A DNA stretch of 52,592 bases, taken from assembly GCA_049423065.1 (NCBI GenBank), contig JBMSQB010000025.1, positions 1 to 52,592 of the forward strand, given 5' to 3'. A model generated the notes under the pieces. That model had not been told where the DNA came from. It did no database searches and saw only the letters and a list, made by a program, of their open reading frames with translations. The DNA comes from SYIM01 sp041182885 (GTDB taxonomy: Bacteria > Pseudomonadota > Gammaproteobacteria > Burkholderiales > Burkholderiaceae_E). The translations under genes and the position numbers were made by a program. Shown here piece by piece: positions 32,686 through 40,433 of this stretch. Every line of letters begins with the position of its first letter. The first letter of the stretch is position 1.

Positions 32686-33888
32686 ATGACCCAAGTCTTC
32701 ATCTGCGACGGTGCCCGCACACCCATCGGCCGTTACGGCGGCGCGCTCTCCTCGGTGCGCCCCGATGACCTGGGCGCGATCCCGATCCGGGCGCTGATCG
32801 AGCGCAACCCCAAGCTCGACGCCGCCGCCATCGACGAGGTGCTCTTCGGTTGCGCCAACCAGGCGGGCGAAGACAACCGCAACGTCGCGCGCATGTCATC
32901 GATCCTGGCGGGTCTGCCCGACACGGTCGCAGCCGCCACCATCAACCGGCTGTGCGGCTCGGGCATGGACGCGGTCGGTACGCTTGCGCGCGCCATCCGG
33001 TGCGGCGATATCGAGCTCGGCATTGCGGGCGGGGTGGAGAGCATGTCGCGCGCGCCCTTCGTGATGCCCAAGGCGCAGACCGCCTTTGCCCGCGAAAACG
33101 CGGTCTATGACACCACCATCGGCTGGCGCTTCATCAACCCGCGCACCAAGGCCATGGTGGGGGTTGATTCCATGCCCGAGACCGCCGAGAACGTGGCTGC
33201 AGATTTTCGAATCGCCCGCGCCGACCAGGATGCGATGGCGCTCAGAAGCCAGACCCGTGCGCTCGCAGCGCAAAAAAACGGCACCTTCGATATCGAGATC
33301 GTGCCGGTCACGATCCCCTCGAAAAAGGGTGACGCGGTGGTGGTCGACCGCGACGAGCATCCGCGCGAAACCTCGCTCGAGGCGCTTGCCAAACTGAAGC
33401 CGGTGGTGCGCCCCGACGGCACCGTGACCGCAGGCAATGCCTCGGGTGTGAACGACGGCGCAGCTGCGCTTCTCCTTGCAAGCGAAGCCGCCGCCGCGCG
33501 ACACGGGCTCACCCCCATCGCGCGCGTGCACGCCATGGCGACCGCGGGCGTGGCCCCCCGGATCATGGGCATCGGCCCCGCGCCATCCACCAGGAAGCTG
33601 CTCGCCAAGACCGGCCTTTCCATCGGCCAGATCGATGTCATCGAGTTGAACGAAGCATTTGCAGCGCAGGGGCTTGCGGTGCTGCGCGAACTCGGTCTGC
33701 CCGATGATGCCGCGCATGTGAATCCGAACGGCGGCGCAATCGCGCTTGGCCACCCGCTTGGCATGTCGGGCGCGCGTCTGGTCCTCACCGCCGCACGCCA
33801 ACTGCAGCGCACCGGCGGCCGCTATGCCATCACCACCATGTGCATCGGCGTGGGCCAGGGCATTTCGCTTCTGATCGAGCGCGTCTGA
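32686..33888 (+). CDS. pcaF: 3-oxoadipyl-CoA thiolase
   Basis: A 400-residue thiolase, exactly the usual PcaF length, that cleaves 3-oxoadipyl-CoA to succinyl-CoA and acetyl-CoA. The start MTQVFICDGARTPIGRYGGALSSVRPDDL is PcaF-like. Catalytic Cys90 lies in INRLCGSGMDAVG, the His in GGAIALGHPLGMSGAR, and the second Cys in TTMCIGVGQG. ATG 32686 is chosen over the open frame from 32560, which would overlap pcaJ. Paralogue PaaJ of phenylacetate degradation uses the same reaction; pcaIJ next door favours pcaF. Confidence 0.92.
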   Translation: MTQVFICDGARTPIGRYGGALSSVRPDDLGAIPIRALIERNPKLDAAAIDEVLFGCANQAGEDNRNVARMSSILAGLPDTVAAATINRLCGSGMDAVGTLARAIRCGDIELGIAGGVESMSRAPFVMPKAQTAFARENAVYDTTIGWRFINPRTKAMVGVDSMPETAENVAADFRIARADQDAMALRSQTRALAAQKNGTFDIEIVPVTIPSKKGDAVVVDRDEHPRETSLEALAKLKPVVRPDGTVTAGNASGVNDGAAALLLASEAAAARHGLTPIARVHAMATAGVAPRIMGIGPAPSTRKLLAKTGLSIGQIDVIELNEAFAAQGLAVLRELGLPDDAAHVNPNGGAIALGHPLGMSGARLVLTAARQLQRTGGRYAITTMCIGVGQGISLLIERV

Positions 33889-33955
33889 GGTCTGGTTCGA
33901 AATGCGCGCATGATTGCGCGCTCCGCACCCTTATTCTTCCGCCAAGGAAATCAGC

Positions 33956-34339
33956 ATGAGCGACCAGACCGTCATTGCAGAGATCGAAGCCCTGGAGACG
34001 CAGCGCCGAGCCGCGCTGGTCGAAAAAAACTTTGCGACCCTTGCCAATCTCCTGGGTGAGGACATGCTTTATGTGCACTCGTCGGCGGTGGCCGAAGACA
34101 AGGCGCTCTATCTGAAAAAGCTCACCGACGGGCTCTACAACTACAGCGCGCTCAAGTCGCTGCGGCGCGCTCACCGGGTGCTGGGCGACGTGGTTCTGGT
34201 CGACGGCGACCTCGAGATCAGTGTTCGCGTAAGCGGCGTCGACAAGGTGGTGAACAGCCGCTACCTGCAGGTGTGGGCACGCCGCGCCGGCGGCTGGAAG
34301 ATGATCTCCTGGCAATCGACCCCCATCCCGCAGGGCTGA
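33956..34339 (+). CDS. SnoaL/NTF2-like (DUF4440-type) protein
   Basis: A 127-residue alpha+beta-cone protein of the NTF2-like superfamily. It begins with an amphipathic helix (IAEIEALETQRRAALVEKNFATLANLL), followed by DMLYVHSSAVAEDKALYLKKL and ending WARRAGGWKMISWQSTP, the layout of DUF4440 proteins. Some members are enzymes, others small-ligand binders; no catalytic residue stands out. ATG 33956 has AAGGA about seven bases upstream and is favoured over the frame opening at 33914. It follows pcaF by 67 bases and might share the transcript. Confidence 0.8.
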   Translation: MSDQTVIAEIEALETQRRAALVEKNFATLANLLGEDMLYVHSSAVAEDKALYLKKLTDGLYNYSALKSLRRAHRVLGDVVLVDGDLEISVRVSGVDKVVNSRYLQVWARRAGGWKMISWQSTPIPQG

Positions 34340-34357
34340 GCGCCCTTCAGCGCGCGG

Positions 34358-34378
34358 CGGGCAGGGGGTTGCTGCCCG
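34358..34378. terminator. Possible terminator hairpin after the SnoaL-like gene
   Basis: CGGGCAG and CTGCCCG form a 7-base stem around a 7-base loop, about 20 bases after the SnoaL-like stop. There is no T-run on either side, so intrinsic termination is uncertain. The rest of the 131-base spacer before the TauE/SafE gene shows no clear promoter. Confidence 0.35.
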
Positions 34379-34470
34379 GCCGCGCCCACCTCCGCCGGGC
34401 CGGCCTGCTCGCGTCGCCCGGCGCGCGCTAGCCGGCAGGCAGCACGCAAACTCGCCGCGGACCGCCCCAC

Positions 34471-35235
34471 ATGGACATGAGTTTCATCACCGACCCGTTC
34501 TTCTACGCGGTCGCCGTCCCCGCGGTGCTCCTCACCGGCATCTCCAAGGCGGGCTTCGGCGGCGCCGTAGGCGGCCTGGCGGTCCCGCTTCTGTCGCTTG
34601 CCGTACCGGTACCCCAGGCGCTTGCGATCATGCTGCCGCTTCTCTGCATCATGGACATCCTGGGGCTGATCGCCTATCGCCGCACCTTTGATGCGCGCAT
34701 CCTGAGGCTCGCGATTCCTGCCGGCATGGTGGGCATTGCGCTCGGCACGCTTCTCTTTCGGGTGGTCGATCCGCGCTGGATCCAGGCGCTGATCGGCATC
34801 GAGGCGGTGATCTTCGCGCTCAATTTCATGCTGAGCAAGCCGCCGCCCAAGCCCGACGGGCCGGTGCCCATCTCGCCGATCAAGGCGCGGTTCTGGCCGG
34901 CAATGTCGGGCTTTACCAGCTTCATCTCGCATGCGGGCAGTCCCCCAATGCTGCAGTTCATGCTGCCCCTGGGGCTTGAGCCCCGGGTGTTCGTGGGCAC
35001 GATGAACTGGTTTTTTGCCTGCATCAATTATGCAAAGTGGATCCCCTACGCCATGCTGGGCCTCATCGATCTGCGCAACACCGGAACCTCGGCGATGCTG
35101 CTGCCCGTGGTGCCCGTGGGCTTTCTGATCGGCTACTTCATGTTGCGCAAGATCAATGCCGAGTGGTTCAGACGCATCGCCACCTGGGGATTGCTCACCA
35201 CGGGCTTGAAGCTTTGCTGGGACGCCTTCATGTGA
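34471..35235 (+). CDS. TauE/SafE (TSUP) family anion permease
   Basis: A 254-residue integral membrane protein with seven to eight hydrophobic segments and the family motif GISKAGFGGAVGGLAVPL in the first repeat and GFTSFISHAGSPPMLQFMLP in the second. TSUP proteins export or import sulfite, sulfonates or other organosulfur and organic anions; the substrate here cannot be read. ATG 34471 is used; an in-frame ATG at 34477 is also possible, and neither has a strong ribosome-binding site. It precedes hsp20 by 59 bases, with a hairpin between them. Confidence 0.87.
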   Translation: MDMSFITDPFFYAVAVPAVLLTGISKAGFGGAVGGLAVPLLSLAVPVPQALAIMLPLLCIMDILGLIAYRRTFDARILRLAIPAGMVGIALGTLLFRVVDPRWIQALIGIEAVIFALNFMLSKPPPKPDGPVPISPIKARFWPAMSGFTSFISHAGSPPMLQFMLPLGLEPRVFVGTMNWFFACINYAKWIPYAMLGLIDLRNTGTSAMLLPVVPVGFLIGYFMLRKINAEWFRRIATWGLLTTGLKLCWDAFM

Positions 35236-35238
35236 GGT

Positions 35239-35262
35239 GGCATCGGGGCGCCCATCGATGCC
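35239..35262. promoter_or_regulatory. Hairpin in the hsp20 5' region
   Basis: GGCATCG (35239-35245) and CGATGCC (35256-35262) pair into a 7-base stem whose loop is itself a GGGCGCCC palindrome. It lies just after the TauE/SafE stop and 33 bases before the hsp20 ATG. It could terminate the upstream gene or act in heat-dependent control of hsp20. Only the inverted repeat is directly seen. Confidence 0.35.
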
Positions 35263-35294
35263 CCGCCACACTTGAATTGAAGGGAGATCCCGTC

Positions 35295-35714
35295 ATGGCC
35301 CGTCTGTCTGTCTACGATCCGTTTGCCGAAGTTTTTCCGGAAATTTTCCGAGGCCTTCTTCAGCAGCCTGCGCGCGCGCAGAGCGATGTCGCAGAGATCC
35401 GTATCGAGGTGCAGGAAAACGCTCAGCAATATCAGGTGCAGGCCGAGCTTGCTGGGGTGAAGAAGGAAGACATCAACGTGCAGGTGGATGGCAATCGCGT
35501 GTCGATCACCGCCGAGACGCGCCGGGAAGCGCAGCCACGCGAGGGCGAACGGCTGCTTCGAAGCGAGCGTTTCTATGGCGCCATGGCGCGTCAGTTCACG
35601 CTGGGCGCGGAGATCGACGAGAGCGCTGTGCAGGCGCGCTTTGAAAACGGCCTGCTCATGCTTTCGCTACCGAAGAAACAACCGCCCGCCGCGCGACGCG
35701 TCACGATTCAGTAA
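35295..35714 (+). CDS. Small heat-shock protein (Hsp20/alpha-crystallin family)
   Basis: A 139-residue Hsp20. After a short N-terminal arm with YDPFAEVFPEIF, the alpha-crystallin domain spans about residues 35-130 (VQENAQQYQVQAELAGVKKEDINVQVDG ... ENGLLMLSLPK). The C-terminal tail is short and lacks a clear IxI motif, although VTIQ may serve. Such proteins hold unfolded clients without ATP. AGGGAG at 35281-35286 is well placed before ATG 35295. It lies between the TauE/SafE gene and the copper genes. Confidence 0.9.
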   Translation: MARLSVYDPFAEVFPEIFRGLLQQPARAQSDVAEIRIEVQENAQQYQVQAELAGVKKEDINVQVDGNRVSITAETRREAQPREGERLLRSERFYGAMARQFTLGAEIDESAVQARFENGLLMLSLPKKQPPAARRVTIQ

Positions 35715-35735
35715 GCGCCCGCTCGGTTCGGGTCG

Positions 35736-35939
35736 TCAGCCCCGCGAGGCCGTCACCGGGTAGCCCGCCTCGGTGATGGCCTCGGCCACTTTCAATCGTT
35801 CGAGATGCGTTTGGACCTCGACCCGGTTCTGCGCCAGATCAACCTTCACCTGCGCCGCCTGATCCAGGCTCTGTATCGAACGCGTGACGGCTGCGGCACA
35901 ATGGCTGCAGCTCATTCCACTTACATCAAAGCTGTACAT
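35736..35939 (-). CDS. copZ: Copper chaperone CopZ (single heavy-metal-associated domain)
   Basis: A 67-residue HMA-domain protein with the metal-binding motif GMSCSHCAAAV at residues 8-18. Such chaperones carry Cu(I) to the CopA exporter. ATG 35939 is chosen because GGGAGGG lies seven bases upstream and MYSFDVSGMSCSHC is a normal N-terminus; a longer frame to 36020 would overlap copA. It is transcribed away from copA across only 53 bases, so their promoters must overlap. Confidence 0.9.
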   Translation of the reverse strand: MYSFDVSGMSCSHCAAAVTRSIQSLDQAAQVKVDLAQNRVEVQTHLERLKVAEAITEAGYPVTASRG

Positions 35940-35992
35940 GCGAATGCCCTCCCGGTCTGCGTCCCTGCCAAGCGCCTCCTGAATTGTCCCAT

Positions 35993-38317
35993 ATGACATC
36001 GGACGCTCAGGCCATCGCACCCAACGCGACCCGCACGCGTCTTGATATCAGTGGAATGACCTGCGCGGCCTGTGTCGGTCGTGTGGAGCGCACGCTTGCG
36101 AAAATCGAAGGCGTACGGTCGGCGAGCGTAAACCTCGCCACCGAAACAGCGCAGGTTGAGCATGAACCGGATGCGGTCCGCCCCAGCGTGCTGATTGCTG
36201 CCATCGAGCGGGCGGGCTACGGCGCGCGCATCCGTGACGACCAGCACCCTCCGTCGGCAACCGCCGCCCCGCCCATTGACCGCGATCTGATCGCCGTGGT
36301 GGCGGCGCTCGTGCTGGCCGCTCCCCTTGCGTTACCGATGCTGGTTGCGCCGTTTGGCGTTGCGTGGATGCTCCCCGGGCTCTGGCAACTCGTGCTGTCG
36401 GCGCCGGTGCAGTTCGTGCTCGGCGCGCGCTTTTATCGCGCAGGCTGGCGCGCCGCGCGCGCGCTCGAGGGGAACATGGATCTGCTGGTCGCGCTTGGCA
36501 CCTCGGCTGCCTGGGGGCTCAGCGCCTGGACGCTCTGGGCACACCGTGGCCATGAGCATCCGCCGCTTTATTTCGAGGCCTCGAGCGTGGTGATCGCGCT
36601 GGTGCTGCTTGGCAAGTGGCTCGAGCTTCGCGCGCGCCGCAGCACCGCGGCTGCGATTCGCGCACTCTCGGCGCTTCGACCCGAACGCGCGCGGATCGCA
36701 GTCGACGGTCGCGAAATCGAGCTGCCGCTTGACCAGGTGCGTGTCGGTGATCATGTGATGGTGCGCCCTGGCGAGCGGATCGCAGTCGACGGCGAAGTCG
36801 AGAGCGGACGCTCGCATGTCGATGAGTCCATGCTCACCGGAGAAAGTGTGCCGGTGGTGCGCGAGCCGGGTGATCGGGTAACTGGTGGTTCAATGAACGG
36901 CGAAGGTGCGCTGGTGGTTCGCACGACCGCGATCGGCGCTGCGACGGTACTGGCCCGAATCATCGAGCTGGTCGAGGCGGCACAGGCCAACAAGGCGCCG
37001 ATCCAGCGCCTGGTCGACCGTGTCAGCGCGATCTTCGTGCCGGTGGTGCTCGCGCTGGCACTGGTCACCCTTCTGGGCTGGGGGCTCTTTCGGGGTGACT
37101 GGACAGCGGCCGTGATGCATGCAGTAGCCGTACTCGTGATCGCCTGCCCGTGTGCGCTCGGGCTCGCCACACCGGCCGCGATCATGGCGGGCACCGGCGT
37201 GGCAGCCCGGCACGGCATTCTGATCAAGGACGCGCAGGCGCTCGAGATCGCGCACCGCGTCACCGTTGTCGCGTTCGACAAGACCGGCACGCTCACGGTG
37301 GGCGAGCCACGCGTCATGGCCTGCGAAACGGCAGCCGGCGTCGATCAGGGACGCATGCTCGCGCTGGCCGCGGCCGTGCAGGCGGCAAGCGAGCATCCGC
37401 TTGCCCGCGCGGTTCGCCGGGCGTATGCCGATCAAGCGGGTACCGATCAAGCCGGTGCCGAGCCCTTGCCACTCGCCCTCGACACCCGCGCGGTCGCTGG
37501 TCGCGGCGTCATTGCACAGGTGAAAACCGATGCCGCCGATGCAAGAGCGCTCACCGTGCTGATTGGCAATGCCCGCCTCATGACCGATCACGCAATCGAC
37601 CTCGCCGGGCTTCATGCAGGCGCGGCCGGTCACGCGGCAGCCGGACGTACCGTGTCGTATGTGGCACTCGCCTACCCGGGGCAGGCCAGCGCTCCGCGGG
37701 CACTCGGGCTTCTGGCCTTCGGCGATGCGATCCGTCCGGGCGCGGGCGAGGCCATCGCCATGCTCCGGGCGCGGGGCCTGCGCACGGTGCTGATCAGCGG
37801 CGACAACGAAGGCGCGGCGCAGGCTGTGGGCCGCGCGCTTGGCCTGGACGAGATCCACGCCGGCGTGCTGCCCGAACGCAAGGCCCAGCTGATTGCATCA
37901 CTTCGCGGCGAGCCCCCCCGTGGCGTGGTGGCGATGGTCGGTGATGGCATCAACGATGCGCCCGCGCTCGCTGCTGCCGATGTGGGCATCGCCATGGGTA
38001 GCGGCACCGATGTCGCGATGCACGCGGCCGGCATCACGCTCATGCGCGGCGATCCGCTCCTCGTTGCGGCTGCGCTCGACATCTCGCGTCGTACCCATGC
38101 CCGAATCCGTCAGAACCTGTTCTGGGCATTTTTCTATAACGTGATCGGTATTCCCGCAGCGATGCTGGGCGCGCTCGACCCGGTGATCGCAGGCGCTGCG
38201 ATGGCCCTGTCATCGGTCAGCGTGGTCGGGAACGCGCTGCTGCTGAAGCGCTGGCGGCCGGTGCGTCAGGCGGGCGCCGCACCCGGATCGCCCCAGGCGA
38301 ACCCGGCAAAGGCGTAA
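35993..38317 (+). CDS. copA: Copper-exporting P1B-type ATPase
   Basis: A 774-residue P1B-ATPase that pumps Cu(I) from cytoplasm to periplasm. One N-terminal HMA domain carries GMTCAAC (Cys24/Cys27). The membrane metal site is CPC at 385-387, the phosphorylation motif DKTGT begins at Asp429, the TGE actuator loop reads MLTGESVPV, an HP motif is in ASEHPLARA and the hinge is MVGDGINDAPAL. A TTG three codons upstream of ATG 35993 is an alternative; neither has a clear Shine-Dalgarno. The divergent copZ supports copper as substrate. The last 52 bases overlap the convergent DHH gene. Confidence 0.94.
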   Translation: MTSDAQAIAPNATRTRLDISGMTCAACVGRVERTLAKIEGVRSASVNLATETAQVEHEPDAVRPSVLIAAIERAGYGARIRDDQHPPSATAAPPIDRDLIAVVAALVLAAPLALPMLVAPFGVAWMLPGLWQLVLSAPVQFVLGARFYRAGWRAARALEGNMDLLVALGTSAAWGLSAWTLWAHRGHEHPPLYFEASSVVIALVLLGKWLELRARRSTAAAIRALSALRPERARIAVDGREIELPLDQVRVGDHVMVRPGERIAVDGEVESGRSHVDESMLTGESVPVVREPGDRVTGGSMNGEGALVVRTTAIGAATVLARIIELVEAAQANKAPIQRLVDRVSAIFVPVVLALALVTLLGWGLFRGDWTAAVMHAVAVLVIACPCALGLATPAAIMAGTGVAARHGILIKDAQALEIAHRVTVVAFDKTGTLTVGEPRVMACETAAGVDQGRMLALAAAVQAASEHPLARAVRRAYADQAGTDQAGAEPLPLALDTRAVAGRGVIAQVKTDAADARALTVLIGNARLMTDHAIDLAGLHAGAAGHAAAGRTVSYVALAYPGQASAPRALGLLAFGDAIRPGAGEAIAMLRARGLRTVLISGDNEGAAQAVGRALGLDEIHAGVLPERKAQLIASLRGEPPRGVVAMVGDGINDAPALAAADVGIAMGSGTDVAMHAAGITLMRGDPLLVAAALDISRRTHARIRQNLFWAFFYNVIGIPAAMLGALDPVIAGAAMALSSVSVVGNALLLKRWRPVRQAGAAPGSPQANPAKA

Positions 38318-39243
38318 GCGAAGGCTTCAAAGCGCGAGGCCGGCAGGGCTTCGATGGCCGCCGCGGCCGCCCGCCCACCCCCGCCAAAGGCGGCACACAG
38401 CCGATCGGCGCCACGCCGCCGCGCGATCGGCGCCCGCACGCTGATGTCGAGCGCACCGTCGGCCCGCTCGCGCGCCACCGCGTGTGCCCGGGTCGGATCG
38501 TCACTTGCCATCCGATTGGCAAAGGGCCCGATCACGCGGCGCGACCAGCCCGCATCGGGCAGGAGCCAGATCCGGCCGGTGGCGCCCTCGCGCCAGGGCG
38601 GCAGGGCAAGCGCCTGCGCCAGATCGTCACGGCGACGCCGATCGAGCGCATGAAGCACCGGCTCGGCGGCCAGGGCATCGAGTGGGTCGCGATGTCTTGC
38701 GAGAAGCCGATAGAGCTCAGCCGGTGCAATCAGGCAATCCGAGTCATGGTCGCCGTAGGCGTTGTAGTTGACCGACTCGCCAAGGGTCTTCAGGGCCTCG
38801 CAGGTTTCCGAATCAAAACCGGCACGTGCCGCGAGCGCCTGCGCGCTCGAAGCGAGGTTGTCGCCCCAGGCCGCAGCCGCAGCCCAGGCGCTGAAGCGTC
38901 CGCCCAGGTAGCGGTCCACGATCAGGCTCGTGCACTGAGAAGGATCGGTATCGATCCAGGCGGCCAGACCTGGATGCTCAAAGCGGCGCTCGGCCGAGTG
39001 GTGATCGAAGTAGCGCACCGTGGCACCCGCGGCAAGAAGCCGGGACAGCGCCGCCACATTTCGGTCGATCGAAATATCACAGACGGTGATCTGGTCACCG
39101 CTTTGCGCCGCAACCCGCTCGAGAAGCGCGATCTCGTGCTTTCGACCGGTAAAGAGCGTTGCCGGCCCGGGCTCGGCCAGGCGCAGCTGCACCATTGCAA
39201 ACAGCCCGTCGGCGTCGCCATTACAGACATCGATCAAGGCCAT
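38266..39243 (-). CDS. DHH-family phosphoesterase-like protein
   Basis: A 325-residue protein with the DHH superfamily pattern: an early DxDG-type motif CNGDADGLFA, DISIDRN as the second metal-binding aspartate, YFDHHSAE as the DHH motif itself, and GDHDSD further along. The C-terminal DHHA1-like part contains AFGGGGRAAAAAIE, where many relatives have GGGH; the final His is missing here. Relatives include RecJ, nanoRNases and cyclic-dinucleotide phosphodiesterases, but no specific function can be given. ATG 39243 follows GGAGGAG by about ten bases. It is divergent from the PRPP-synthetase-like gene across 104 bases and overlaps the copA 3' end. Confidence 0.82.
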   Translation of the reverse strand: MALIDVCNGDADGLFAMVQLRLAEPGPATLFTGRKHEIALLERVAAQSGDQITVCDISIDRNVAALSRLLAAGATVRYFDHHSAERRFEHPGLAAWIDTDPSQCTSLIVDRYLGGRFSAWAAAAAWGDNLASSAQALAARAGFDSETCEALKTLGESVNYNAYGDHDSDCLIAPAELYRLLARHRDPLDALAAEPVLHALDRRRRDDLAQALALPPWREGATGRIWLLPDAGWSRRVIGPFANRMASDDPTRAHAVARERADGALDISVRAPIARRRGADRLCAAFGGGGRAAAAAIEALPASRFEAFAYAFAGFAWGDPGAAPA

Positions 39244-39347
39244 CGCGCAAAGTCTCCTCCGGTTGGTGGCGACATCGTAGCGCCTTGCGCGCGCGCACAC
39301 CGGATTGCGGGCAAGCGGGCACGCTGTGCGGCAAGGAGGGCAACGCA

Positions 39348-40433
39348 ATGAATCAAGCCCATGCCCGGATCGTACGTGCCGATCCCGACCGTGCTCCAGA
39401 CCATCCCGCCAATTCAATGCTCGTCTTCGGGCTGGACGACCCGCATTCGATGGCAGGGGTGATTGCCGCCTGCTGCGACGCCGAGGCGGGTGCGCTCGAG
39501 GTTCGCGATTTTGGCGATGGCGAATTCAAGATCCGCCCGCTCACCGACCCCCACGGCAGGCCCGTCTGCGTCGTGGCAGGCCTCTATGGTGACGCGCGAC
39601 GAAGCCCGCAGGACCGGGTCTGCATGCTGCTCTTTTTCGTGTCGGCCCTGCGCGACCATGGCGCGCGCCACGTCACGGTGATCGCGCCGTATCTGCCCTT
39701 TGTTCGCAAGGACCGTCGCACCCAGCCGTTTGATCCGGTCAGTCTCCGATATCTTGCCCAGTGGTTCGAATCGGCAGGTGTCGATACGCTTCTCACGCTT
39801 GAGCCGCACAACGTTGCCGCGTTCGACAATGCGTTCCGGATTCCCGCCCGCACGGTCTCGACGCATCGGGTGCTCCTCGCGGCCGCGCTCGAGGCGGCCG
39901 GGCAAACCGAGCTGGTGGTCGCCTCACCGGACCCGGGGGGTATCAAGCGCGCGCAGCTGTGGCGCGAGGCGGTCGAAGCGGCAAGCCATCGGCCAACCGG
40001 CTTTGCAATGCTCGACAAGCGACGTCGGGCGGGGGAGCTGGAGGGAGCGTTTGCCGTCTGTGGCGAGGTGCGCGATGCCACCGTATTGCTGGTTGATGAC
40101 GTGATTGCCACCGGCACCACCCTCGCACGCGCGAGCCGCGCGCTGTTCAGCGCCGGTGCAAGCCGCGTGATTGTTGCGGCCGCCCATGGCCAGTTCCTCG
40201 AGCGGGCGGCCGACCTGCTTGATGCCGCGGGCATCGACGCGCTGCTGGTCACCGACAGCTTGCCAAGCGCGCGACTGGCGGGCCACCGGCTGCGCGAGCG
40301 TATGACGCTCGCGAGCGCTGCGCCTGCGCTTGCCGCGCTCCTCGCGGATCCGGCAAGCGCGCTGCCGCCGCACCGCGCCTTGAGCCGTCAACCCGACAGC
40401 GAATCCCAACCGTCGAGCGCGGCTTCGGCATAG
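39348..40433 (+). CDS. Ribose-phosphate pyrophosphokinase-like protein
   Basis: A 361-residue protein of the PRPP synthetase family, which makes PRPP from ribose 5-phosphate and ATP. Visible elements are FGDGEFKIRPL, PYLPFVRKDRRTQPFDPVSLRYLAQWFE, SPDPGGIKRA as the variant pyrophosphate loop and VLLVDDVIATGTTL as the PRPP-binding loop. The sequence diverges from housekeeping Prs and has a ~40-residue Ala/Ser-rich C-terminal tail, suggesting a specialised paralogue. AAGGAGGG at 39333-39340 sets ATG 39348. Its last 46 bases overlap the convergent kinase-like gene. Confidence 0.87.
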   Translation: MNQAHARIVRADPDRAPDHPANSMLVFGLDDPHSMAGVIAACCDAEAGALEVRDFGDGEFKIRPLTDPHGRPVCVVAGLYGDARRSPQDRVCMLLFFVSALRDHGARHVTVIAPYLPFVRKDRRTQPFDPVSLRYLAQWFESAGVDTLLTLEPHNVAAFDNAFRIPARTVSTHRVLLAAALEAAGQTELVVASPDPGGIKRAQLWREAVEAASHRPTGFAMLDKRRRAGELEGAFAVCGEVRDATVLLVDDVIATGTTLARASRALFSAGASRVIVAAAHGQFLERAADLLDAAGIDALLVTDSLPSARLAGHRLRERMTLASAAPALAALLADPASALPPHRALSRQPDSESQPSSAASA

